NCBI RefSeq assembly: GCF_050003625.1
Contig: NC_134398.1
Coordinates: 19,294,997 to 19,358,996 of the forward strand
DNA from: Haematobia irritans
Lineage: Eukaryota > Arthropoda > Insecta > Diptera > Muscidae
Length of the DNA stretch: 64,000 nt
Reading direction: 5' to 3'
Shown: one piece after another, positions 36,236 through 49,060 of the stretch
Numbering within the stretch: position 1 is the stretch's first letter
Layout of the letters: every line of letters begins with the position of its first letter
Made by a program: the position numbers and the translations under genes
The notes under the pieces: model-generated
The model's database searches: none
Told to the model about the DNA's origin: nothing
Seen by the model: only the letters and a program-made list of their open reading frames with translations

Positions 36236-39200
36236 ACTAAATTAAATTAAATTAAATTAAATTAAATTAAATTAAATTAAATTAAATTAAATTAAATTAA
36301 ATTAAATTAAATTAAATTAAATTAAATTAAATTAAATTAAATTAAATTAAATTAAATTAAATTAAATTAAATTAAATTAAATTAAATTAAATTAAATTAA
36401 ATTAAATTAAATTAAATTAAATTAAATTAAATTAAATTAAATTAAATTAAATTAAATTAAATTAAATTAAATTAAATTAAATTAAATTAAATTAAATTAA
36501 ATTAAATTAAATTAAATTAAATTAAATTAAATTAAATTAAATTAAATTAAATTAAATTAAATTAAATTAAATTAAATTAAATTAAATTAAATTAAATTAA
36601 ATTAAATTAAATTAAATTAAATTAAATTAAATTAAATTAAATTAAATTAAATTAAATTAAATTAAATTAAATTAAATTAAATTAAATTAAATTAAATTAA
36701 ATTAAATTAAATTAAATTAAATTAAATTAAATTAAATTAAATTAAATTAAATTAAATTAAATTAAATTAAATTAAATTAAATTAAATTAAATTAAATTAA
36801 ATTAAATTAAATTAAATTAAATTAAATTAAATTAAATTAAATTAAATTAAATTAAATTAAATTAAATTAAATTAAATTAAATTAAATTAAATTAAATTAA
36901 ATTAAATTAAATTAAATTAAATTAAATTAAATTAAATTAAATTAAATTAAATTAAATTAAATTAAATTAAATTAAATTAAATTAAATTAAATTAAATTAA
37001 ATTAAATTAAATTAAATTAAATTAAATTAAATTAAATTAAATTAAATTAAATTAAATTAAATTAAATTAAATTAAATTAAATTAAATTAAATTAAATTAA
37101 ATTAAATTAAATTAAATTAAATTAAATTAAATTAAATTAAATTAAATTAAATTAAATTAAATTAAATTAAATTAAATTAAATTAAATTAAATTAAATTAA
37201 ATTAAATTAAATTAAATTAAATTAAATTAAATTAAATTAAATTAAATTAAATTAAATTAAATTAAATTAAATTAAATTAAATTAAATTAAATTAAATTAA
37301 ATTAAATTAAATTAAATTAAATTAAATTAAATTAAATTAAATTAAATTAAATTAAATTAAATTAAATTAAATTAAATTAAATTAAATTAAATTAAATTAA
37401 ATTAAATTAAATTAAATTAAATTAAATTAAATTAAATTAAATTAAATTAAATTAAATTAAATTAAATTAAATTAAATTAAATTAAATTAAATTAAATTAA
37501 ATTAAATTAAATTAAATTAAATTAAATTAAATTAAATTAAATTAAATTAAATTAAATTAAATTAAATTAAATTAAATTAAATTAAATTAAATTAAATTAA
37601 ATTAAATTAAATTAAATTAAATTAAATTAAATTAAATTAAATTAAATTAAATTAAATTAAATTAAATTAAATTAAATTAAATTAAATTAAATTAAATTAA
37701 ATTAAATTAAATTAAATTAAATTAAATTAAATTAAATTAAATTAAATTAAATTAAATTAAATTAAATTAAATTAAATTAAATTAAATTAAATTAAATTAA
37801 ATTAAATTAAATTAAATTAAATTAAATTAAATTAAATTAAATTAAATTAAATTAAATTAAATTAAATTAAATTAAATTAAATTAAATTAAATTAAATTAA
37901 ATTAAATTAAATTAAATTAAATTAAATTAAATTAAATTAAATTAAATTAAATTAAATTAAATTAAATTAAATTAAATTAAATTAAATTAAATTAAATTAA
38001 ATTAAATTAAATTAAATTAAATTAAATTAAATTAAATTAAATTAAATTAAATTAAATTAAATTAAATTAAATTAAATTAAATTAAATTAAATTAAATTAA
38101 ATTAAATTAAATTAAATTAAATTAAATTAAATTAAATTAAATTAAATTAAATTAAATTAAATTAAATTAAATTAAATTAAATTAAATTAAATTAAATTAA
38201 ATTAAATTAAATTAAATTAAATTAAATTAAATTAAATTAAATTAAATTAAATTAAATTAAATTAAATTAAATTAAATTAAATTAAATTAAATTAAATTAA
38301 ATTAAATTAAATTAAATTAAATTAAATTAAATTAAATTAAATTAAATTAAATTAAATTAAATTAAATTAAATTAAATTAAATTAAATTAAATTAAATTAA
38401 ATTAAATTAAATTAAATTAAATTAAATTAAATTAAATTAAATTAAATTAAATTAAATTAAATTAAATTAAATTAAATTAAATTAAATTAAATTAAATTAA
38501 ATTAAATTAAATTAAATTAAATTAAATTAAATTAAATTAAATTAAATTAAATTAAATTAAATTAAATTAAATTAAATTAAATTAAATTAAATTAAATTAA
38601 ATTAAATTAAATTAAATTAAATTAAATTAAATTAAATTAAATTAAATTAAATTAAATTAAATTAAATTAAATTAAATTAAATTAAATTAAATTAAATTAA
38701 ATAAATTAAATTAAATTAAATTAAATTAAATTAAATTAAATTAAATTAAATTAAATTAAATTAAATTAAATTAAATTAAATTAAATTAAATTAAATTAAA
38801 TTAAATTAAATTTAAATTAAATTAAATTAAATTAAATTAAATTAAATTAAATTAAATTAAATTAAATTAAATTAAATTAAATTAAATTAAATTAAATTAA
38901 ATTAAATTAAATTAAATTAAATTAATTAAATTAAATTAAATTAAATTAAATTAAATTAAATTAAATTAAATTAATTAAATTAATAAATTAAATTAAATTA
39001 AATTAAATTAAATTAAATTAAATTAAATTAAATTAAATTAAATTAAATTAAATTAAATTAAATTAAATTAAATTAAATTAAATTAAATTAAATTAAATTA
39101 AATTAAATTAAATTAAATTAAATTAAATTAAATTAAATTAAATTAAATTAAATTAAATTAAATTAAATTAAATTAAATTAAATTAAATTAAATTAAATTA

Positions 39201-40677
39201 AATTAAATTAAATTAAATTAAATTAAATTAAATTAAATTAAATTAAATTAAATTAAAATTAAATTAAATTAAATTAAATTAAATTAAATTAAATTAAATT
39301 AAATTAAATTAAATTAAATTAAATTAAATTAAATTAAATTAAATTAAATTAAATTAAATTAAATTAAATTAAATTAAATTAAATTAAATTAAATTAAATT
39401 AAATTAAATTAAATTAAATTAAATTAAATTAAATTAAATTAAATTAAATTAAATTAAATTAAAATTAAATTAAATTAAATTAAATTAAATTAAATTAAAT
39501 TAAATTAAATTAATTAAATTAAATAAATTAAATTAAATTAAATTAAATTAAATTAAATTAAATTAAATTAAATTAAATTAAATTAAATTAAATTAAATTA
39601 AATTAAATTAAATTAAATTAAATTAAATTAAATTAAATTAAATTAAATTAAATTAAATTAAATTAAATTAAATTAAATTAAATTAAATTAAATTAAATTA
39701 AATTAAATTAAATTAAATTAAATTAAATTAAATTAAATTAAATTAAATTAAATTAAATTAAATTAAATTAAATTAAATTAAATTAAATTAAATTAAATTA
39801 AATTAAATTAAATTAAATTAAATTAAATTAAATTAAATTAAATTAAATTAAATTAAATTAAATTAAATTAAATTAAATTAAATTAAATTAAATTAAATTA
39901 AATTAAATTAAATTAAATTAAATTAAATTAAATTAAATTAAATTAAATTAAATTAAATTAAATTAAATTAAATTAAATTAAATTAAATTAAATTAAATTA
40001 AATTAAATTAAATTAAATTAAATTAAATTAAATTAAATTAAATTAAATTAAATTAAATTAAATTAAATTAAATTAAATTAAATTAAATTAAATTAAATTA
40101 AATTAAATTAAATTAAATTAAATTAAATTAAATTAAATTAAATTAAATTAAATTAAATTAAATTAAATTAAATTAAATTAAATTAAATTAAATTAAATTA
40201 AATTAAATTAAATTAAATTAAATTAAATTAAATTAAATTAAATTAAATTAAATTAAATTAAATTAAATTAAATTAAATTAAATTAAATTAAATTAAATTA
40301 AATTAAATTAAATTAAATTAAATTAAATTAAATTAAATTAAATTAAATTAAATTAAATTAAATTAAATTAAATTAAATTAAATTAAATTAAATTAAATTA
40401 AATTAAATTAAATTAAATTAAATTAAATTAAATTAAATTAAATTAAATTAAATTAAATTAAATTAAATTAAATTAAATTAAATTAAATTAAATTAAATTA
40501 AATTAAATTAAATTAAATTAAATTAAATTAAATTAAATTAAATTAAATTAAATTAAATTAAATTAAATTAAATTAAATTAAATTAAATTAAATTAAATTA
40601 AATTAAATTAAATTAAATTAAATTAAATTAAATTAAATTAAATTAAATTAAATTAAATTAAATTAAATTAAATTAAA
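36236..40677. repeat. (ATTAA)n satellite, about 4.4 kb
   Basis: About 888 tandem copies of a 5-bp unit. Runs are perfect from 36238 to 38700 and from about 39530 to 40677. All deviations (4-mers, 6-mers) fall between 38701 and 39520. It abuts the AATTG array without a transition zone. Confidence 0.98.
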
Positions 40678-41308
40678 TTGAATTGAATTGAATTGAATTG
40701 AATTGAATTGAATTGAATTGAATTGAATTGAATTGAATTGAATTGAATTGAATTGAATTGAATTGAATTGAATTGAATTGAATTGAATTGAATTGAATTG
40801 AATTGAATTGAATTGAATTGAATTGAATTGAATTGAATTGAATTGAATTGAATTGAATTGAATTGAATTGAATTGAATTGAATTGAATTGAATTGAATTG
40901 AATTGAATTGAATTGAATTGAATTGAATTGAATTGAATTGAATTGAATTGAATTGAATTGAATTGAATTGAATTGAATTGAATTGAATTGAATTGAATTG
41001 AATTGAATTGAATTGAATTGAATTGAATTGAATTGAATTGAATTGAATTGAATTGAATTGAATTGAATTGAATTGAATTGAATTGAATTGAATTGAATTG
41101 AATTGAATTGAATTGAATTGAATTGAATTGAATTGAATTGAATTGAATTGAATTGAATTGAATTGAATTGAATTGAATTGAATTGAATTGAATTGAATTG
41201 AATTGAATTGAATTGAATTGAATTGAATTGAATTGAATTGAATTGAATTGAATTGAATTGAATTGAATTGAATTGAATTGAATTGAATTGAATTGAATTG
41301 AATTGAAT
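40676..41308. repeat. (AATTG)n satellite, about 126 units
   Basis: Perfect 5-bp units that differ from the preceding array by a single A-to-G change, with no mixed units at the junction. Confidence 0.98.
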
Positions 41309-41402
41309 TTTATTTTATTTTATTTTATTTTATTTTATTTTATTTTAAGTTATTTTATTTTATTTCATTTTATTTTATTTTATTTTATTTTATTTTATTT
41401 TT
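41306..41402. repeat. (TTTTA)n microsatellite
   Basis: About 19 units with two imperfections (TTTTAAGT and TTTCA) complete the compound tract. Confidence 0.97.
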
Positions 41403-42640
41403 AATTGCTTTAATTCTTTATACCATCCTGCTCTTAAGCATTGCCTTCATTTCCATCTTGGTCATGTTCTATAAAACCATTGGTTTGTGAAGTCTTTACC
41501 AACTGATTTTGATTTGTTCTTTTTCGATATTTTTTTTTATCCACCGATATAGCTTTAAGCTGCCGTAGTCATTTGATATTGTTGTCGTCGTCGTTCAAGA
41601 GGCATACATTAGTCTTCGACGTTTAAGTGGCGTTTTCAAGATTTGTTGGTGGGGCTAATTCCTGTGATTCTTGCTTTCAATTTTGTGGCCAATACTAAAG
41701 ATTTTAATGTAAATTGCGTTTATGGCTGCAACATTTTGTATACGAAATGTCAATTCTTGGCCATGTTATCATTTTTGAAATTTTTCCTTACCACAAAAGA
41801 GCAACAAAGCCATCTAGCAACGGCAGCAGGAGCAATCGCCCCAAAATCCAGGCAGATAGTTAGTGAGAGACCCCCCTTCTATAGAAATCGCTTCTGGTGA
41901 CTTGTTAAGTTCGTTAAGTCGTTGTGTGATTTTTGTGTTGTGTTTGTCTTCATCTTCTTGGTTTACTTCGGTGCCTGATTTTAGTGTTTGGGACTGAGTT
42001 GATGTCTTTTTGCTGGAGTTCAACATCATTTGGGAGTCTGTTTGTGTTGTTATTGTTGTGGCTCTTGCAGCTAAGTGTAATGGATCTTTATAGCTAGGGA
42101 TTTTCGTAGTGCTGGTGTTGAAGCTGCGGCTGCTGCTGTTTTTTGTGTTTTTTTTTCCACTTTTTTCTTATGAACTCAGCAGGATGTTGTCTTGGTAATT
42201 AAGGATTAATATTTTTCTTCCCAAACCAATTTTTTTTTTGTGGTGGCCAAGTATGTCTTAGTTAAGGATGGATTTTTTTCCTTGACTTGTGGTTTGATAT
42301 AAAAAGAAAACAAAATCACTCTGCTTTCCTTTTAGGGAGTTTTTCTTTTTTGCTCTTTTAAGAGGTATTTTTTAACAGCATGTCTGTCTTAAGCTTTTAT
42401 TGATATGTTAATTTTTTGTCCGAAAAATCTCTGAAGGATCTGCATTTTTGTTAATGGTTTTAATATTTATTTCTTGGGTGTAAACTCAAGATATCCATTC
42501 AATGGATATTTTAGTTTTATTGTATTAAAAAAGCGATTTAGTTAATGGAAAAAATATAAAAGATGAGACTTACTTTAAGCTATCAAGAACTTATATAGAT
42601 CACATTTTTTTTCACAAATAAAATTATAACAAAATGGTTA
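41403..42640 (-). other. Unique segment with a possible untranslated exon
   Basis: The minus strand from about 42140 to 41815 is open for about 105 codons with a Ser/Thr/Gln/Asn-rich composition (S-S-S-R-S-F-N-T-S-T-T..., D-E-D-K-H-N-T). It ends in a stop, followed by a good donor TTTTGTG|GTAAGG near 41795. It contains no known domain. It could be a 5' untranslated or N-terminal exon of Ddr, an unrelated short gene, or chance. The rest is intron-like. Confidence 0.25.
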
Positions 42641-43345
42641 CTTCGGGGACATAATTATGCACAGAGTTCGAGGACAGTTATTGTAAACGTATGTTAGGAG
42701 GGGGGTGTGGTAATGGAATATCACAACACTTTCTAAATGTCCTTTAAAGTATTTCTTAAGATCTCTAATATTTCAGGGACATTTCTGTATTGTCATCTTA
42801 ATATGTTAATTATTTCGTCTATTAATTCAGATAAAGAGTTCGAAGACAGTTATTAATCGAATATTTTGGAGGATTCGGTTCACAAAGTAGCTTTTACTCA
42901 CACATATAGTTTGGGAACAGCTTACACTAACTGTCCCCAAACTATGAGGTCGAGATAGGTAACGGTAGATCAGATCACTTTGCTAATTATTGTAAACGTA
43001 TGTTGGGGGGGTAATGGAATATCAGAACACTTTCTTGATGCCCCTTAAAATATTTCTTAAGATCTCTAATATTTCAGGGACATTTCAGTATTGTCATCTT
43101 AATATGTTAATTATTTCGTCTATTAATTCAGATAAAGAGTTCGAAGACAGTTATTAATAGAATATTTTGGAGGATTCGGTTCATAAAGTAGCTTTTACTC
43201 ACACATATAGTTTGAGGACAGCTTACACTAACTGTCCCCAAACTATGAGGTCGAGATAGGTAACGGTAGATTAGATAACTTTGCAGAGATACTAAAAAAT
43301 ACTTCTTAATATTCGTGCTACTTCGGGGACATTTCATAGAGATGA
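42641..43345 (+). repeat. Tandem repeat of about 301 bp with GGGGACAT/GGACAG hairpin
   Basis: GAGTTCGAAGACAGTTATTAAT starts at 42836 and 43137, with a partial first copy from about 42660. Each unit has a hairpin in which ATAGTTTG-GGGACAG-type and CTGTCCCCAAACTAT arms face each other around CTTACACTAA (about 42905-42945 and 43207-43247). Exact GGGGACAT lies at 42645 and 43325. Confidence 0.75.
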
Positions 43346-43622
43346 TTTTATGAGGTTAATTTGGACAAAGTTTGAGGACAACTTTTGCAAATAGGTTTTG
43401 TTGGATGAGATTCGGAAAACATATGTTGTGCTCCATTTTAGTGGTCTCTGGAAGATATTTTGATAGTTTTGTAATATTTTTAAGCTATTTTATTAATTAA
43501 AATATATTTCATAACGTTCGTACTACTTCGGGGACATTTCATAAAGACTATTCTAATATAATAATAAATTAGTTCAACTAATTTAGGCCTGTTACAGTAA
43601 CAAACATATTTTGCTGGAAATA

Positions 43623-43863
43623 TACACTGAAAAAAAAAGCATGTCCGGTTCCAAAAACTTTTTCTTACATGTTATGATACCCATTGTGAGGTGAAATCAC
43701 TTAACTATAAGCACAATACGACTTCATTGAAAAGTTTATCGACTTTTGGACAAAGAAAAAAGCTTTATATTAGAGAAATGCATATTCTATGCCAAGCAAA
43801 ATGTGCATTCGTATATTAAAGACATGAAATCTTTGACCTCACGACAATATTTTTTTCAGTGTA
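43623..43863. mobile_element. MITE with TACACTGAAAAAAA inverted ends
   Basis: The left end is TACACTGAAAAAAA and the right end TTTTTTTCAGTGTA, enclosing 241 bp with no coding capacity. An isolated single end (ACACTGAAAAAAAATATG) also occurs at about 46035. Confidence 0.75.
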
Positions 43864-43979
43864 CATAAAACATCTCTTATGGTCCGATTAAGAGATTTTA
43901 TAAAGATCAGAATTATTAATAGTCCTCAAATAGGCTTATTTATAATTGGGATATTAACGGAACCTCTTAAGAAAAAAAC

Positions 43980-44830
43980 CAACCAAACCTTTAAACCATT
44001 TCGGTTAGTTTGGGGACACGATTCGAAAGCCAATTTCCCTCTCGGTTAGTTTGGGGACATGACTTGGAATCACATACTGGCTAAATATGTTGACCCGTTT
44101 ATAGAATAATTAAAAAATATATTATTTGAGATATAGAACCTATAGAAAATCCTAATTAATATTTCAAATGTTAAAAAAAAAATTCTCAAATATGATGCGA
44201 TTTTGGGGACATTTTAGTTGTTTAGTTAGTTTGGTTAGCCAATATTAACATATACAAAAAAAAAATCAAACATACAAACCGGACCCTTTAAACCAATTCG
44301 AAAGCCAATTTCCCTCTCGGTTGGTTTGGGAACATGACTTGGAATCACATATTGGCAAAATATGTTGACCCGTTTATCGAATAATTAAAAACTACATTAC
44401 TTGAGATATAGAACCTATAGAAAAGCCTAATTAATATTTCAAATGCTAAAAAAAAATTTCTCAAATATGGTGCGATTTTGGGAACATTTTAGTAGTTTAG
44501 TTAGTTTGGTTAGCCAATATTAACATATGCAAAAAAATCAAACAAACAAACCGGACCCTTTAAACCAATTCAGTTAGTTTGTTTAGCCAATAATGCCAAC
44601 GCATATCCTTCTCGCTTAGTTTAGGGACATTGGAATCACATATTGCCAATATATGTTGACCCGTTTATATAATAATTTAAAATAACATTATTTGAAATAT
44701 AGAACCTATAAAAAAGGTAAATTAATATTTCAAATGCTAAAAAAAAATTTCTCATTTTGGGGACATTTTTATCTTTACCACCTGGCCATTACGGTTAGTT
44801 TGGGGACATGATTCGAAAGAAATTTTCTCG
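43980..44830 (+). repeat. Tandem repeat of about 275-290 bp with GGGGACAT
   Basis: Three copies share TTGGAATCACATA, TATGTTGACCCGTTTAT (CGTTT at 44096, 44371 and 44662), GAGATATAGAACCTATA, TTTCAAATGCTAAAAAAAA and GGTTAGCCAATATTAACATA. Exact GGGGACAT lies at 44053, 44205, 44759 and 44802, and again at 44984 beyond the array. Confidence 0.75.
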
Positions 44831-45142
44831 AAGACTCGCCACGTTAGTTCGAAAGCACATATTTCCCAAAAAAAATGTATATAATATTAAAATGTACTTT
44901 ATATTATACACAGAATTTATACTGAGGCTGCATTTATAATTTAAGTGTTTTTAGAGAAATTGTTGCAAATTTGGAGCGACTTAGGGGACATTTTACATTT
45001 ATGAAAAATTTGGCAGAAACTACAAAAAAATTCTTTAAATACTTTGGCTGGTCCAACATTTCTAACAATTACTATAGATAGAAGGCACTGCAGCAAAATT
45101 CTGGAGATCTGAAGAAATTTTGTTTTGAAAGACAACTAGTTT

Positions 45143-45216
45143 ACGTTAGGTATTGTGGCCCGCTATTTTAGGTTCACATAGACTATTCAGTCCAATGTGG
45201 TACCACAGTGTTGAAC
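45143..45216 (-). mobile_element. SINE 3'-end fragment
   Basis: The minus strand reads ...GTTCAACACTGTGGTACCACA, TTGGACTGAATAGTCTATGT and GAACCT...CGGGCCAC. It matches the tail of the SINE at 61.6-61.7 kb (GTTCACCAATGTGGTATCAT, then GGACTGAATAGTCTAAGTGA). The tRNA-like head is absent. Confidence 0.65.
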
Positions 45217-46068
45217 TTTTCCCTACAAATCTCCACTATATATCAGGTGAATAATAAAACTTTACTAATATTACTCTCTCAAGCGAGTAAACAAGTCATT
45301 TTGAAATCCATCAATATTTGTTTTGGAATTTTTATTTTATATTCCCTTTTGATGACTCCATTTATGAAATCCACTTGAAATTTCGAGTCGTTATAATGAC
45401 ACACTTTTTTTTGATGTGTTGCCCAAGACAAAAAAAAAAACCTCATCAAAACCACCAAATTTTAATTATTCCACGAATTAAAACAAAACGCTATGAAAAT
45501 TGTCTTCATAAATTCTATTCTATTCCATAGTGAAGACCATATTGCGTGCAGACCATTACGAGTATCTATGCAATTGCATCAACTGATGTTTATCATTAAA
45601 CATCATAAACACCAAAATTAAGATCATTTTCCAGCACTTGAGATAAAGGCCAACAAAAAAAAAAAAAAAATGAAAAACATTTTTAAGAAATAGAACCACA
45701 AATGCAACAATGATAACCCATGCAAGTTGATGAAATGAAATTTCAACATAGTTTTAGTTTTGGAAAACACCCCTTCAAACAGTTAAATGCCTTAGCACTT
45801 AAATATAACAAAAAAATTGTAGAGGGAAAAAATTAGAAAACAATTTCCCAGAATAGAAATGCTGTTTAATGGCCATGTACTCGAATATTTCAACAAAATG
45901 CTAGATTTCCCCCAACCAAACAACAGAAGGAACATTTCTTTTTTAGATACTCTCAAGAAAAAGATCATTACACCAGGTATTTGAAAGCACCGTTGGTTAG
46001 AGCAGCGGTTAATTTTTAACACAGGTCATAGAGGACACTGAAAAAAAATATGTCAGGGGGATTAAAAC
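45217..46068. other. Intron-like sequence without gene
   Basis: No recognisable coding or RNA feature. Confidence 0.4.
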
Positions 46069-49060
46069 AATGTTTGCAACAGTTGGTAGAACTTTGGTAG
46101 ATTTTGAAAAATATTCCCCTCCAACTACAATTTAGTCCACAAATTCTCTATAAAAATTAAATTTTGAAAAAATTCCCGTTAGAAATAAAATTTTGACAAA
46201 ATTTTGACAAAATTTTTTTTTTATAAAAATAATATGTTGACAAAAATTTCTATAGATATAGAACAAAATTTTCTATAGCAATTGATTTTTTAACAAAATT
46301 TTCTATAGAAATAAAAATTTGCTGAAATATTAACAAAATTTTATATAGAAATAAAATTTTGACAACATTTTCTATAGAAATAAAATTTTGACAAAATTTG
46401 TCTCTAGAAATAAAATGTTGACAAAATGTTCATAGGAATAAAATTTTGTAAAAACTTTCTATAGAAATAAAATTTTAAGAAAACTTGCTATAGAAATAAA
46501 TTTTTTGAAAAAAGTTTCTATAGAAATACATTTTTCAAAAAATTTTCTACAGAAATAAAATTTTGACAAAATATCCTATAGTAATAAAATTTTGAAAAAA
46601 TTTTCTATAGAAGTAAAACTTTTACCAAAATTTAAAAAAAATGATAAAAGTTTCGATACATATAAAATTTTATATAGAAATAAAAATTTCCTGAAATATT
46701 GACAAAAATTTATTTAGAAAAAAAAATTTTTGACAAAATTTTATATAGAAATAACATTTTGACAAAATTTTATATTTTTCTATAGCAAATGATTTTTTAA
46801 CAAAATTTTCTATAGAAATAAAATTTTGACAATATTTTCTATAGATATAAAATTTTGACACAATTATCTATAGAAATAAAAATTTGCTGAAATATTGACA
46901 AAATTTTATATAAAAATAAAATTTTGACATTTTCTATAGAAATAAAATGTAAACAAAATTTTTCTCTAGAAATAAAATTTTGACAAAATTTTCAAAGGAA
47001 TAAAATGTTGTGAAACCTTTCTATAGAAATAAAATTTTAAGAAAACTTGCTATAAAAATAAATTTAAAAAAAAATTCTATAGAAATACTTTTTTCAAAAA
47101 ATTTTCTATAGAAATAAAATGCTGACAATATTTTCTATAGATATAAAATTTTGACACAATTATCTATAGAAATAAAAATTTGCTGAAATATTGACAAAAT
47201 TTTATATAGAAATAAAATTTTGACAACATTTTCTATAGAAATAAAATGTTAGCAAAATTTGTCTCTAGAAATAAAATTTTGACAAAATTTTCAAAGGAAT
47301 AAAATGTTGTGAAACCTTTCTATAGAAATAAAATTTTAAGAAAACTTGCTATAAAAATAATTAAAAAAAAAAAATCTATAGAAATACTTTTTTCAAAAAA
47401 TGTTCTATAGAAATAAAATGTTGACAAAATATTCTATAGTAATAATATTTTGAAAAAATTTTCTATAGACGTCAAATTTTTACCAAAATTTAAAAAAAAT
47501 TGACAAAAGTTTCGATACATATAAAATTTTATATAGAAATAAAAATTTCCTGAAACATTGACAAAAATTTTGTAAGAAAAAAAATTTTGACAAAATTTTT
47601 AACAGAAATAAAATTTTGACAACATTTTCTATAGAAATAAAATTTTAACAAAAATTTGTCTCTAGAACGAAAATTTTGACAAAATTTTCATAGGAATACA
47701 ATTTTGTGAAAACTTTCTATAGAAATAAAATTTTAAGAAAACTTGCTATAGAAATAAATTTTTTGAAAAAAATTTCTATAGAAATACATTTTTCAAAAAA
47801 ATTTTCTATAGAAATTAAATTTTGACAAAATATTCTATAGTAATAAAATTTTGAAAAAAAATTTTATAGAAGTAAAATTTTTACCAAAATGTAAAAAAAG
47901 ATAAAAGTTTCGATACATATAACATTTTGCTAAAATTTTCTTAAAAAATAAATTTTGGCAAAATTTTCTTAAAAACTAAATTTTGGCAAAATTTTCTTAG
48001 AAATAAAATTTTATATAGAAATAAAAATTTGCTGAAATATTGACAAAAACATTTTTTTAAATAAAATTTTGGCAAAATTTTATATAGAAATAAAATTTTG
48101 ACAACATTTTCTATAGAAATAAAATCTTAACAAAATTTCCATTTCGACAAAATTTTCATAGGAATAAAATTTTGTAAAAACTTTCTATAGAAATAAAATT
48201 TTAAGAAAACTTCTAAAAAATTTCTATAGAAATACTTTTTTCAAAAAATTTTCTATAGAAATAAAATGTTGACAAAATATTCTATAGTAATAAAATTTTG
48301 AAAAAATTTTCAATAGAAGTAAAATTTTTACCAAAATTTAAAAAAAAATTTGACAAAAGTTTCGATACATATAAAATTTTGCTAAAATTTTCTTAAAAAT
48401 AAAATTTTGGCAAACTTTTCTTAAAAATAAAATTTTGGCAAATTTTTCTTAAAAATAAAATTTTGGCAAAATTTTCTATAGATATAAAATGTTGACACAA
48501 TTTTCTATAGAAAAAATTGTGACAATATTTTCTATAGAAATAGAATTTTTAACAAAATTTTCAATAGAAATAAAATCTTAACAAAAATCCCTATAGAAAT
48601 AATATTTTTAACAAAAGTTTCTGTAGAAATAAAATTTTTACAAAAGTTTCTATAGAAATAAAACGTTGAAAAATGTTCCATAGAAAAAATTTTGGCACAA
48701 TTTTCTATAAAAATAAAATTTTCACAAAATGATCTATATAGAAATAAAATTTTGACAAAATTTTCTATAGAAATAAAATTTTCACAAAATTTTCCATAAA
48801 ATAAAATTTTGACAAAATCTTCCATAGAAATAAAATTTTGACAAAATTTTCTATAGAAATAAAAATTTGACAAAATTTTCTATAGAAATAAAATTTTGAC
48901 AAAATTCTTTATAGAAATAAAATTTTGACAGAATTTTCTATATAAATAAAATTTTTAAAACATTCAATAGAAATAAAATTATGGCAAAATTTGATTTTTT
49001 TTTTATTGGTAAAATTTTCTCCAAATTTTGATAGATTATTTTGGGCTCGATTGGCAACCA
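46069..49060 (+). mobile_element. 29-bp array element with both diverged terminal regions
   Basis: The left region TGTTTGCAACAGTTGGTAGA (46071) resembles CGGTTGCCATAGTTGGTAAA at 12200. The right region TTTTGATAGATTATTTTGGG...TTGGCAACCA (to 49060) resembles TGGTAGATTGCGTTTGG...TGGCAACCG near 58930-58958. Between them are about 95 units of the 29-bp family in higher-order blocks of about 370-480 bp (TTTGCTGAAATATTGAC recurring near 46320, 46890, 47180 and 48030). There is no transposase, so the element is non-autonomous. Frames at 46670-46861 and 48532-48873 are artefacts. Confidence 0.65.

Noticed and set aside
36236..41402. Telomeric or centromeric array
   Set aside because: The units are AT pentamers within an intron-scale gene region; dipteran telomeres are not made of such repeats and nothing links this tract to a centromere.
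45990..46015. tRNA-like GGTTAGAGCAGCGG as another tRNA or SINE head
   Set aside because: No matching B box at the right distance.
48532..48873. 113-codon minus-strand frame
   Set aside because: Same 29-bp repeat translation.
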